From Anodontia alba (lineage: Eukaryota > Mollusca > Bivalvia > Lucinida > Lucinidae): 64,000 nucleotides of DNA. Positions 33,996-44,089 of the stretch are shown in pieces. How positions within the stretch are numbered: the stretch's first letter is position 1; every line of letters starts with the position of its first letter. The position numbers and the translations under genes are program-made. The notes under the pieces are model-generated. The model was not told the DNA's origin. It saw only the letters and a list, made by a program, of their open reading frames with translations, and made no database searches. The DNA lies in assembly GCA_964016985.1 (NCBI GenBank), contig OZ024827.1, positions 23,701,275-23,765,274 of the forward strand. Direction: 5' to 3'.

Positions 33996-34931
33996 AAAAT
34001 GTCTTCTTCTCTGAAACCATATAAGTAATCTTCACCAGATTTCACATGGGGCCTTCTGTCATAAGGGTATTGAAAATTTGTTTGAATGGTTCCGTGACAT
34101 TGAACAAGATGGTCACCATGCCAATGTACGGTAAAAGCATTTAAAAATCTTCTTCCCCAGAACCAGGAAAACTTTGAGGCTGTATATGGCATCGGAGATT
34201 CAAGGTCTACCTAATTTGTTCAAATGATGGTCGTACAGTAGGTTGACTTTTGACCCTTTTATACAGCAATTTTGCGCCCTCATACATTTGTATGGGAAAA
34301 ATGTTAAAACATCACTTTCTCAGTATGTATCAACGACCAATGACTGAAACTTTCAATCTATGATTAAAGAAGTAAAACTGTTTAGATACCATCAAAATTT
34401 TGGGGGTTATCTGCCTCTTCCCCTGCGCTATATATATGTATAAAATCGTGAAATCTTTAAACGTCTTCTTCTCTGAAACGTCTTGAACAATTTTCATTAC
34501 ATTTTACATGGGGCCTTCTGTTGAAAGGGTACTGACAATTTGATCAAATGGTTCCGAGCCATTGAACCTGGTGGCTTCCATGCCCATCTCCAGTGCTAAG
34601 AAAGCTTTGCGGCTGGATCTTGGTATACAGCATAAAGGACTCAGTCTACAAAATTTGTTCAAATGATGATACTATGATGACCGTTGATGTCTTTACGGTA
34701 TGGTCATAGTTGAAGAAGTTGCATAGTATTTGCAGATATGCAATTACTGTTTTTATCAGGTGAGCGAATCGTGGCCCATGGGCCTCTAGTTATTGCGCAT
34801 GTTAAAAATCAAACTGCAAATTCCCAACCTGTGCATTTCACAGCCTTACCTGGCCAGACAGAGTTCGCATATGCCTGAAGGAAGTTTAAGCTTGAAGTGG
34901 TCCACTTAATTATTTACCTCAAGGATAAGAG

Positions 34932-35155
34932 TCACAACCTGAGAACACGTACCTTCTAACATTAAATGCGTCCTCAACAAAGACTAAAATCAGTCTGCAT
35001 ATCCTTTCATAGTACTCGTTGTCCTCATGAAGAAACATTTCATCAATGGCTGTCAAACAAGTCCAGTGATGATTCTGATCAAACTACGCGAACACGCAGA
35101 CTGATCTGCATCTTCGCTGGGTCCACATGTCCGCAGGTATGTTTTCTTTAGTTGC
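34932..35155. mobile_element. Fold-back MITE F2 abutting the terminal exon
   Basis: Left cacaacctgagaacacgtac, right gggtccacatgtccgcaggt-atgttttctttagttgcagc. Ends ~25 bp before the terminal exon acceptor. Confidence 0.7.
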
Positions 35156-35179
35156 AGCTCATATGTTTATGCCTTTCAG

Positions 35180-35280
35180 GAGGTACTGGAGCTTGTTCTA
35201 CCAAGTCGGTTGTGTATGAGAACTTGAAGCTGCGATGGACTGTGTACCAGGGAAACAGACTTGATAATGATCAGATCTAG
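35180..35280 (+). CDS. Gene 1 terminal exon: VVYENL motif and stop codon
   Basis: Acceptor gcctttcag ends at 35179. Phase 1 in; 32 whole codons then TAG at 35278-35280. The sequence contains KSVVYENLKL: V-x-Y-x-x-L fits an ITIM, and YEN also fits the Grb2 SH2 site YxN. A fifth tyrosine (VYQGN) follows. The exon starts ~25 bp after a fold-back MITE (34932-35155), so a mobile element abuts the acceptor, as also upstream of exon 8. Confidence 0.85.
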
Positions 35281-36235
35281 TTGTCTACGCCTCTAGTTGC
35301 CATTGCTTTGGGAGCAAATTATAAAAGGTCATGCACTGGTCCAATGATATTTTCTTTGGACTGCTTATTATTATAACCAAGTATTAACTTTCACACAAAC
35401 TGCTCAACATTATTATAACCAAGTATTGGCTTTCACAAAAGCTTGGTTTACGCAAAACTTTTACTGAAAGCTAATACTTGTATTGCATTAATCAATACAA
35501 GCAGAAATAATATTTTTGGTGAGTTTTAAGCTTTTGGGTTCGGCCCAATCTAAGTCACTTTCAGAAAATGAAAGGCTAAATATGTATAATATGTATGTAC
35601 TAATTTACAACATCAGACCCATGTGTGTTACAATTGTATATTGGTTCAGACTAAGGATATTTCTCATGTACCCAAGATACAGCTGAATATTAAAACATGT
35701 TTAACTACTCAAACACATTTAACAGCATGTAAATGTGGAAATGCTTGATAGAAAGGTTTTTTCAGAATTACTAAATGTATCAAGTTATGCTAAGGTGTAT
35801 GACACGCAAAACGCAATGGCATGATACTAATTAACCTATTCAAACCATCGGAGGTCAGTAGAGTTGTTAGCCCTTTCCCCAAAAAATAGCCATCAGAGGA
35901 GATGGCAAATCCCCAGACCAAACCTCCATTTCTAAATTTAGTGTATTTCAATCGATATCATGGATATATTGAACGAGAGCAAAGTAAAAAGATGCAAAGA
36001 TAGTATAAAATGTGACCAAAATAATAAGTGAAAACAAAACTAGGTGTACTGTGAATACTTTTATTTTTGCGTGTTCTTTTATTCATTTTTTTTTTATTTT
36101 TGTCAAAATCATCTAATAAATACTTCTGATGTGACAATTTGTACAGGATACACAATATATGAAAATACTTTGAATTTGTGAGTGTGCATATTCAGAAATA
36201 ATAGCAAAAATAAATGCCTTGTTAAGGTAAAGAAA
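35281..36235 (+). other. Probable 3'UTR of gene 1 with candidate poly(A) signals
   Basis: About 950 bp of low-complexity AT-rich sequence between the stop codon and a tandem array. AATAAA hexamers occur at 36115-36120 and 36209-36214; either could terminate the transcript. Near the start, a direct repeat (ccaagtatt..ctttcac at ~35379 and ~35419) is followed by an inverted partner (gaaagctaatacttg, ~35465), so the RNA could form a hairpin. The 3'UTR extent is inferred. Confidence 0.45.
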
Positions 36236-36239
36236 CTTG

Positions 36240-38035
36240 CTGTGTGTTTATTGGGGTAGAAAATCAACAGAGTAAAAGTTGTCCTTCTTGCATGCTACAC
36301 ACCTTCATGACCTGATATATGTACCTTCCAAAAATTATCAAGTTATCTCAGTGTGGGATTATAGCCTGCACAAGATTTCGGCATCAGGGGAGATAAGTAA
36401 ATAATGGAGAAAGTGAGAGTACTCTTGAACACGACATGCCTACTGGTCCTTATCTATGCCTCTACCGAATATTATAGAAATATTTCCAATCACATACTCA
36501 AGGATTTAGCTTAGAAATTCATTCAGGGGAGGTAACCAGAAAACAACCACAGCAGAGGTTGTCTCTTGCATGTGACACACCTACTGTTCGATGCCAATGC
36601 CTCCACCAAATATTATCAAAATATGTCTAAGGGCATCGAAGTTATGGAACGCACAAGATTTTGGCTTCAGGTGAGATAACTACACAATGAAGAAGAAAGT
36701 TAGAGTTGTCTCTCTTGCATGCGACACACCTACCGGTCTTCCTCTTGATCTCTACCAAATACGAGATCATATTATCTCAAACAGTATGGGAGTTTTGGCA
36801 TGCATGATTTCGGCTTCAAGGGAGATAACTACATTAGGAAGAAAGTGAGAGTTGTATCTCTTGCATGGGATACGCCTCCTCTTCATTTCACCAAACATTA
36901 TCAAAATATGTCTTAGAGTATCAAAGTTATGGAACGCACAAGAGTTTGGGCTTCAGGGGAGGTAACTACATAATGAAGGAAGTGATAGTTGGCTCTCTTG
37001 CATGTGACACGCTTACTAGTCCTCCTCTTCATTTCTACAAAACATTATCAAAATATGTCCTAGAGTATCAAAGTTATGGAGCGAACAAGATTTTGAGCTT
37101 CAGGGGAGGTAATTACATAATGAAGTGAGAGTTGTCTCTCCAGCATGTAACACGCTTACTGGACCTTCTCATCATTTCTACAAGACATTATCAAAATATT
37201 TCTTAGGGTATCAAAGTTATGGAGTGCACAAGATTTTGGCTTCAGGAAAGATAACTATATAACGAAAAAGAAAGTGAGAGTTGTCTCTCTTGCATGTGAC
37301 ATGCCTACTGATCCTCCTCTTAATCGCTACCAAATATTATTATATTATCTCAAACAGTATGAGAGTTATGGCCTGCACAAGATTTCGGCTTTAGGGGAGA
37401 CAACTACATAAAGAAGAAAGTGAGAATTGCCTCTGTTGCACGCGACACGCCTACTGCTCCTCCTTTTCATCCCTACCAAATATTATTAAATGATCTCAAA
37501 AAGTATGGGAGTAATGGCCTGCACAAGATTTTGGCTTAAGGGGAGATAACTATATAACGAAGACAGTGAGTTGCCTCTCTTGCATGCGATACGCCTACTG
37601 GTCCTCCTCTACATTCCTACCAAATATTAGGAAAGTATGTCATAGGGTATCAAAGTTATTGAGTGCACCAGATTTTGCCTTCAGGGGAGATAACTATATA
37701 ACGAAGAAGAAAGTGAGATTTATCTCTCTAACGTGCGACACGCCCACTGGTCCTCCTCTTCATCCCTACCAAATATCATCAAAATATCTTAAACAGTATA
37801 GGAGAAACGGTCTGCACAAGATTTCGGCTTGAGGGGAGATAACTATATAACGAAGACAGTGAGAATTGTCTCTCTTGCACTTGACACGCCTACTGGTCCT
37901 CCTCTACATTCCTACCAAATATTAGCAAAGTATGTTTTAGGGTATCAAAGTTATGGAGCGCACAAGGATGAGTCTACGAACGGACGGACGGACGCCATGC
38001 TGATCGCTATATCCCCTTAACCTATCGGTCGGGGG
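36240..38035 (-). repeat. Tandem array of ~145-bp monomers (about 12 units), minus-oriented tandem-core element
   Basis: Units read aagtgagagttgtctctctt-gcatgcgacacgcctactgg-tcctcctcttcat-taccaaatattatcaaaata-tatgggagttatggcctgca-caagatttcggcttcagggg-agataactacataa. Unit starts near 36262, 36405, 36555, 36700, 36845, 36980, 37128, 37275, 37420, 37565, 37710 and 37858. It ends in gaacggacggacggacgcca, the inverse of the (gtccgtcc) leader, so the element points left. The end of the window (63885-64000) starts another copy in the opposite orientation. Confidence 0.88.
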
Positions 38036-38318
38036 ATAAAATGAGGCGGCAATTATTGTCACCCAGATTTAGCTGATATATCTTTCACTAATAATTGTTA
38101 AAAGAAAAACATTAGAACCTCCTTGGAACAGTCAGTCATAAATTACTCAGCTATAAAGAGATCCTAACTTTCGCCCTTAGCTTTCATTGTGTTAAAAGCA
38201 TATATTTGTTCGGTCCGCTTGGACCATTAGTGGCAACACCAATTGTTTCTGCATCCCAAGTTGATTACGTTTGTAAACCTGAGAGACGTTAATAAAATCT
38301 GACCTCTGAAGCAGACTT
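38036..38318. other. Intergenic, no feature seen
   Basis: AT-rich sequence, nothing recognised. Confidence 0.25.
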
Positions 38319-38422
38319 CCAACAAGCATTCTTTATAAATCTATAGCGGACCGTTATCGGCCCGTCACTACCCTAACGGGCCGATAAAGGCCCGCTATAG
38401 ATTTATGTAGAATGCTTATTGG
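38319..38422. mobile_element. ~104-bp GC-rich palindromic mini-element F7, copy 1
   Basis: ccaacaagcattctttataa-atctatagcggaccgttatc-ggcccgtca and its inverse gggccgataaaggcccgcta-tagatttatgtagaatgctt-attgg. Arms of ~47 bp, loop ctaccct. Confidence 0.88.
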
Positions 38423-38831
38423 GCTCGTTTCTTTTTGAACCTGCAGTACAGTATAAGTACCTATAAAACTGTTTTGTTTTGTATAGCATATCATGCAGAA
38501 CTTTGTTATTATCCCAGATAGGTGTTGCAGCGTACATGCCGCTTTGAAAAGTACGGACGGACACATGTATATTTTCATGTGTAACTTGTACATGTCTTTG
38601 TAGTTGTGCGCTCATAGGTCTTCCCTAAAGAATGTTGATTTCAACTGTAGATTCTTTTGAGAAATGACGTGAATAAATTATCTGAATAAATGAGTCGAAA
38701 ACATAAAATTTTGCTTTAGATACATAAACTGTCAGTCACAATGAACAGATATATTTAACTAAACTGGTAAAATGATAAGAAGTGAATTAAATTCCGTTCA
38801 TAATTCATTAAATGGACCAATGGTTTTATAC

Positions 38832-39045
38832 GGGCCGTGCCAAGCGAAAATGTGTCTGTGAGCATATGCGGAAGGCGTCTACGCGCAGTCTGATCAGGGC
38901 CTTCACTGCCTGCTGAGAGAATCATTGGATGCTACACAATGTATGAACAGAAAGCAAAGGGCCCGGATAATAATGTGCGCATGCGCAAGCTGATCTGAAT
39001 CTATGTATTGTGTGCCTGCTAAAATGTACTTTTTCGCTTGTCGCG
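38832..39045. mobile_element. MITE F3 (cgggccgcgccaagcgaaa ends), copy 1
   Basis: Left cgggccgtgccaagcgaaaa, right tttttcgcttgtcgcggccc. Interior has gcgcagtctgatcagggcct, attggatgctacacaatgta and gcaaagggcccggata. Confidence 0.75.
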
Positions 39046-39279
39046 GCCCACATAATTAATTAGTGCGCAAGCCTGCTGCAATAACAATGAGGGAAACTTA
39101 ACGCCGCGTCGTTGGTAAAGAGCCGTTATATATAGGCGAACAGCAATGGTTCGGGTGAGCCTACGTATCTATGAAGTCTCGCCAGAAAATATGCTGTTCA
39201 CTCGCATAAGCGGTAAGCCAAAGGAAATTTACTTAGCGGAAGTCTGCAGTTATGTCTGTAAATTAACACAAGTAGTTTA

Positions 39280-39760
39280 GGGTTTTCAGAAATAGCCACA
39301 ATCACAGATCACAGCATACCAATGACACCAAGAGGAGGAGCAAACAAACACACAGAACACAAGCCACAGACCAAAGAAAATTAAAGCAACCAGATCCTTC
39401 TTCCCTAACTAGGTGATCACATTGCTAGACAGGATCCACTAAATACAGCAATAAACAACGAACAGGACAACACAAGGAAAATGGCCCCGCAACGATCAGC
39501 CACAAGGCACCACAAATAACAACCAACACCAGAACCATGGAAAAAAGTCCCCGACAAGGCTACACAAACCCAGTAAGCATTCTACATAAATCTAAAGCGG
39601 GCCGTTATCGGCCCGTCAGGGTAGTTGGCGGGCCGATAACGGCCCGCTGTAGATTTATAAAGAATGCTAGCTGGAAAGAAGAACCAACACCAGAACCACT
39701 ACCTTAGAATAGTCAGTAGTAAAAGCTACCGTGGGGTTTTAATTGATTTTACCGGCACCA
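39280..39760 (-). repeat. R1-related repeat interrupted by F7
   Basis: gccacaatcacagatcacag, ccaatgacaccaagaggagg, gtgatcacattgctagacag and agaaccactaccttagaata; the order follows the 5.9-6.4 kb copy. Interrupted at 39570-39674. Confidence 0.7.
39570..39674. mobile_element. GC-rich palindromic mini-element F7, copy 2
   Basis: ccagtaagcattctacataa-atctaaagcgggccgttatc-ggcccgtc ... ggcgggccgataacggcccg-ctgtagatttataaagaatg-ctagctgg. 105 bp. Confidence 0.9.
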
Positions 39761-39860
39761 AATCTTCATCCTACGTTCAACAAAAAGTTGTAGACAAAAC
39801 AAAAGGGTTGTCCAGCTCGCATATAGGATCCCTAACTCATTCAAAGAAACATCAAAGATA

Positions 39861-39862
39861 AA

Positions 39863-39905
<43 letters not shown>
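39861..39905 (+). repeat. (ATA)n microsatellite
   Basis: aataataataataat run of ~14 units. Confidence 0.95.
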
Positions 39906-40035
39906 TAATAAAAAGTAAAAAAAATAAAACAAAATATGTAAATCAAATTAATCACCGTGAAGGAACAAGGATGAGGGTTCATGACAATCCTCTCAGACAC
40001 TGTCAATCAGAGCTAACATCACAAAAAATACCTTT

Positions 40036-40194
40036 ATAGTTTCTATCCCCTTTAAACCCCACTTTTTTTAATAGCAAAACGGGTTTAACCATTTTTCTTA
40101 TTTCTGCTCAAAAACATAGATGTGGGTACTCTTTAAAACTGCCTCAGCGAGGCGGCTCTAAAGAGTATCAATCTATGTTTGGAGCAGAAATAAG

Positions 40195-40232
<38 letters not shown>

Positions 40233-40445
40233 TTTTTGCTATTTTTCTTATTTCTGCTCAAAAACATAGATTGTTGGTACTCTTTAGAACCGCCTTAGTG
40301 AGGCGGCTCTAAAGAGTCTCACAATCTATGTTTGGAGCAGAAAAAAGAAAAAAAAAAAAAAAAACAGATTTTTTTTTAATCTTAAAACTTTCCGTTTTGG
40401 GTGGTAAAATTTTCAATATATTTGAATAGGCATGTTTTCGTAATG
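40036..40445 (+). mobile_element. Palindromic MITE F1 with two tandem cores
   Basis: Shares tatcccctttaaaccccact, atagcaaaacgggtttaa and the end ttgaataggcatgttttcgtaatg. Two successive hairpin cores (40090-40195 and 40245-40350), each tctgctcaaaaacatagat...gcgaggcggctctaaagagt...atctatgtttggagcagaa, are separated by an A35 tract. Doubling of the core is unusual among the copies here. Confidence 0.85.
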
Positions 40446-40880
40446 AGAAAGCCACAAGATAAACAGTGGAGGACCAAACAAAGACATCGGGTATCAAGCA
40501 TCTTATGAAAGGTTTACGTCGGCACCTTCGTAGAGTCCGAGACCCGACCCACTGTCATGCAATTAAAGTGGAAAGCATAGCAATCAATCTCAATTGGGTT
40601 AAATCCTAAGAATGTGGTCTGATGCATAATATCTATTGTATCCAATCCTTTTATAATGGGTAATAATTTTTGAAGTCTTCGAAAACTTTCCCAGGAATTT
40701 TCCTAAATTTATATTTTAGACCTCTGTAAAACTCTGCTTGCTGCTTAAAAGTAATGCAATATTTTGGACGGTTGCTATTTCTTGTTTGCTTTCTTTTGGC
40801 TTTACATTGCTTTCAACAAACTTTCAGTCATATCGCGAGGGTATCTGGATGTGGTAGGGAGCTCAATGCTCACTTTTGAA
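40446..40880. other. Intergenic, weak R1-like start
   Basis: gagaaagccacaagataaac at 40443 recalls R1-like words; the rest is unassigned. Confidence 0.3.
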
Positions 40881-41116
40881 GTGCTTCCTCACTGACATAT
40901 CATGCCCAAGACACATGACATAATATTCCACCCAGTAGTATTATACTGACGCCGGGTCGACCAGTTCTGATCCTTAGCTCTACTTTCTTAATGCTGAGGG
41001 TCAAGCAAACGAGCAGTTGTACTATTTTTAATGCCTTTGATATGACTTGGTCGGGGATCAAACCCACAACCTCCCTGTCACAAAGCGGACACTCTACCAG
41101 TTGAGCCTCTGTACCA
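40881..41116 (-). mobile_element. tRNA-derived SINE of a second type
   Basis: On the minus strand the head at ~41116-41040 reads gaggctcaactggtagagtg then gtgggtttgatccccgacc: box A-like aggctcaactgg and box B-like ggtttgatccc at tRNA spacing. The adjacent body includes gaccagttctgatcc... in inverse. Left end uncertain. Confidence 0.6.
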
Positions 41117-41189
41117 GTGACTGAATGCTGTTTCTACGATACATACATATTTTAGTTATAACGTCGCAAGTGGATTAGTGTTGCACATT

Positions 41190-41385
41190 ATGAGGGACCA
41201 GCAAAAGAAAATCAAGTATGTATGGGCCCGAGTCAAGAAATCAAGTGCCTTGGAACAAGAACAAAATGCAGATTCAGGTCATCCTGCACAAGTAATATCT
41301 GGGCCTTTGCTTTCATTTCATACATTCTGTACTATCCAATGATTCTGTAAACGGACAGTGAAGGGCCCTGATGAGATCCCTTCTG
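41190..41385. repeat. MITE F3 fragment
   Basis: atctgggcctttgctttcat, acattctgtactatccaatg and gattctgtaaacggacagtg match 52110-52170. Confidence 0.6.
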
Positions 41386-41800
41386 AAAACGGCTCTACTC
41401 TAAAGGGAAAGAATTTGCTCCACTTGGGAGCAAATTCTTACCTTTGAGTAGAACCCTTTTCAGAAGGAAAGAAAAACAATTTTGACAGAAATAACTCCTC
41501 TCGACAGAATTACTTCCTCTCAAAAGTACATGTATATCTATTACCTTATAAAATTGATAGATCAAAGGTCCAGATAAAGTGGGACATTCAACCAGCCATT
41601 CAGCAGTGGCAAAGAATGCAAACTCCCCTAGAGTGACACATATTTATTTGTTATACTGTTTGTCAGAAATGAAAAGCTAAACACAAATGTTGATCTATCA
41701 GTACCTATTACGGAATAGGGAAGTTTGTCTGAAAACGTATTTGCATCATATGAAAACGTTTATGCCTGTTTCATATATGGACGATGGTAGAAAGATTAGT
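41386..41800. other. Intergenic with one hairpin
   Basis: atcccttctgaaaacggctc-tactctaaagg...ggagcaaattcttacctttg-agtagaacccttttcagaag: ~35-bp inverted arms at 41370-41465 around tttgctccacttgggagcaaa. Probably a palindromic mini-element. Confidence 0.5.
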
Positions 41801-41802
41801 AT

Positions 41803-42105
41803 TTTGTGTTTGTTTGGTGGTTTTACGGTCCAGTCAACACAGTAGGATCATGTCAAGCCGGTCAGTGTACCCAGACATACTTTTTCCCTAGGCAGGCTTA
41901 GTCCTCTAAGCGGTTAACCAGTGCATGTGCACAGTCTTTCGCCAGAAACTGACAAATGCCCTTTTTGAATAAGCGGAAGGGAGAAAATGACCGCAGAAAC
42001 TTTTTCATGATCAATTTCCATGAAAGAATGTTGTCGAACCCGACAGAGATCTCTCCCGCGACCTCTTGATCACCTGATCAACAGTCAGACCAGCATCCGA
42101 CAAAC
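41803..42105 (-). mobile_element. tRNA-derived SINE, copy 3
   Basis: ggttttacggtccagtcaac, gcggttaaccagtgcatg, tttcgccagaaactgacaaa, ccatgaaagaatgttgtcg parallel copies 1 and 2. The tRNA head is degraded and lacks a clean box B. Confidence 0.75.
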
Positions 42106-42469
42106 AACATATGTTTTTGTGGAAAAATAAGAAAACTATTTCCCAGATATCCCCTTATTTCATAAATGTATTTATCTCATGTTTCTGAATGCCACCTATG
42201 TAGGCTGCTAAGAGACTCCACAGTTCCTTTAGGGAATCTGGCATAACTTTAGAAGAGAGTTATAGACACTTTTAGCAACCACAGATAAGTGATTTTTTTT
42301 CTTATTTCTTCACAAACCATATGTTATCATCATTAAAATCAGCAATTCTAATAAAACTTCTCACTATATATTATTTATGATTTCTTTCTTTTTTGTAGTG
42401 ACATAAACCAACATTATATAAGGCACTTTTTTCTACAAAGCAATGTATACATGTTGTTCTTATTGTTCC

Positions 42470-42545
42470 ATAAAAGCATATGTTGTGAATACTGATTAGA
42501 TATGCCTCATTGAGGCACTTCTATTGAGTACTCACATGTTTTCAT
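42470..42545. repeat. Degenerate F1 core
   Basis: tgttgtgaatactgattaga-tatgcctcattgaggcactt-ctattgagtactcacatg: inverted centre related to gtactcgttagaaccgcctcg. Confidence 0.45.
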
Positions 42546-42585
42546 TGAGTTTTGTAGGTTGATCTTGATCTTCATCGGTAAAGTG

Positions 42586-42661
<76 letters not shown>
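42586..42661. repeat. (TA)n microsatellite
   Basis: About 37 TA units directly before the F5 copy. Confidence 0.97.
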
Positions 42662-42662
<1 letters not shown>

Positions 42663-42667
42663 ACATG

Positions 42668-43115
42668 ATATTATTGCATAAAAAGCAGTGTCGCATGTTA
42701 TTAACAGCCGTGCATTAACCGGCGAAAAGCCGTATTAACAAGGCAATTCACGCGCTGTTAATGCAGGCCTACGCAACTTTCAAAATGCTTGTTCCGGGGC
42801 CACAGAATTGCAGCCGTTACGAGTTGTGTACTGCCCTGCCCTAGAACGAGCATATAATAAATCATAATAGCGTTCGCGCGATATCGGGGAAAAGGTGAAA
42901 CAAAATAATGCAAGAAATAACTCGAAATATAGCAAATGGTTTCAGTTGTTTTGCAATAATAGCGATCGAACATGGTATTTCAATGCATTAACATTCGCCA
43001 GGTCTCTTGGGAGGTGTTGAAAACCGCGGCCTTCAGCCTCGGTTTTCCACACCTCCCACGGGACCTGGCGAATGTTAATGCATGAAAAACCACGTTTGAT
43101 CCCTATATTGCTCAG
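42668..43115 (+). mobile_element. Non-autonomous element F5, copy 2, with long hairpin
   Basis: Same landmarks as 7406-7790. The hairpin is fuller: aatgcattaacattcgccag-gtctcttgggaggtgttgaa-aaccg around cggccttcagcctcgg and back, ending cctggcgaatgttaatgcat-gaaaaaccacg (42980-43090). Confidence 0.85.
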
Positions 43116-43214
43116 ATGGGTCTACATTGTTTGTTGATGTAATAAAGTGTATTTTTCTGTTCAAACTTTGAAGAGAAAATAAATATCGAATACAAAACCT
43201 ATAGATTATAGCCT

Positions 43215-43415
43215 TACCACTCTATGGTTAATTCAACAGATGACAGGTTACTGATATTTCCCTTATTTTTTCCAGAAAACAGGATCTGGCATTTTATGCA
43301 AATTGTCTCCACTGGATTCAGTTTGCATTAAATGCCAAATCCTGTTTTCTGGAAAAAATAAGAAAAAAATTATTTCAACAGCTCTTGTGCTGAAATTTTA
43401 AGCGTTAAGGCGCAC
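43215..43415. mobile_element. Fold-back element F6, copy 1
   Basis: Inner palindrome cttattttttccagaaaaca-ggatctggcattttatgcaa-attgt and inverse gtttgcattaaatgccaaat-cctgttttctggaaaaaata-ag (43263-43370). Outer word accactctatggttaattca-acagatgacag. Confidence 0.8.
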
Positions 43416-43839
43416 TTTAAGCTGGGCAGTTTAATGAGATTTTTTTGAAAATCTGTTGAGAAATAAAAAGGTTGTTAAACTTTTAATATCTAGAAAATAA
43501 TGTCATCAAACTGCCATATTTGTGAGTAAGTGACGTCAAAACCACCTACTTAACTAGGTAAAAGTAATATATGAAACAATATATTAAACAGTATTTTATT
43601 GTTATAAACATATAAATGTATTTATTTGCATATATATTTAGATACATACTCGTAGCACCAGATAGGAAACATTTGTCAACTGATAAAAATTGATTTTTTT
43701 TTTTTTTTTTTTTGCAAACGCTTTGTATACTTGACAAGCACGGGATTTACCAATACAAAACCAACGCGAAACGGATGACTGATTATTACTGTACAAATAT
43801 ACATGATATCCACAAACCGGTTCTTTTGCAGTTTCGATT

Positions 43840-44089
43840 GCTTTCAGGTGTAGTTTTTATTGGGTTTTACGGTCCCTTCAAGAATATTTCATTTATATCG
43901 AGCCGATCGTTCATCAAAGGTGGGCGAAAACCGGAGAATCCGGGGAAAGACCACCTGACAATCTCTAAGCAGAACTTGGCTTTCCCACATATGAACCGAC
44001 CGAGGCTCGAACCACAGCGATGAGAAACCTATGGATTAAGAGTCAACTCTCCTATCCACTAGGCTACGGGGTCCAGCTTTCAGGTGTAG
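43840..44089 (-). mobile_element. tRNA-derived SINE, copy 4, with perfect 14-bp target duplication
   Basis: gctttcaggtgtag flanks the body at 43840-43853 and 44076-44089. The 222-bp body on the minus strand starts tggaccccgtagcctagtgg (box A tagcctagtgga) and has box B ggttcgagcct at ~44010. Its 3' end shares the inverse of gggttttacggtcc with the longer SINEs, but this is a shorter version with a different tRNA head. Confidence 0.93.

Larger units (their letters stand above)
31762..34791 (+). mobile_element. Helentron/pearl-like element with ~460-bp tandem core and nested insertions
   Basis: Starts ttttagctcaccagagcc (31762), followed by gtccgtcgtcgtccgttcac. Ends atcaggtgagcgaatcgtgg then the hairpin ggccca-tgggcc and tctagtt. 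agctcacc near the start is the inverse of ggtgagc at the end, a subterminal inverted pair. The core has about five ~460-bp units (cacatggggccttctgtcga ... tgcccctgggctatatacat). R1 (32826-33205) and a MITE (33652-33995) are inserted inside. Confidence 0.75.
768..35280 (+). other. Gene 1: type I membrane receptor with multi-tyrosine tail, nine visible exons, 5' end missing
   Basis: Nine exons join without a frameshift: introns have phases 0,1,1,2,1,2,2,1 after exons 1-8, and each acceptor supplies the number of bases the previous donor requires. The visible product is about 301 residues (numbered here from the split first codon): FN3-like module ~1-90, a shorter module ~91-136, transmembrane helix ~148-170, basic stop-transfer RK 171-172, cytoplasmic tail to 301. 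Tail tyrosines are Y218, Y231, Y250, Y281 and Y291. The first exon opens inside a codon (phase 1), so upstream exons with the signal peptide and more ectodomain must lie before the window. By analogy with ITAM/ITIM receptors, phosphotyrosine signalling at the plasma membrane is inferred. I do not recognise an orthologue. Introns are 0.4-9.7 kb and repeat-laden. Confidence 0.82.

Noticed and set aside
36865..38020. Frames across the 36-38 kb array
   Set aside because: Repeated peptide is a product of the ~145-bp tandem repeat with stops in most units.
36240..38035. CRISPR-like regular repeats
   Set aside because: Monomers are contiguous and degenerate with no unique spacers; eukaryotic satellite-like array.
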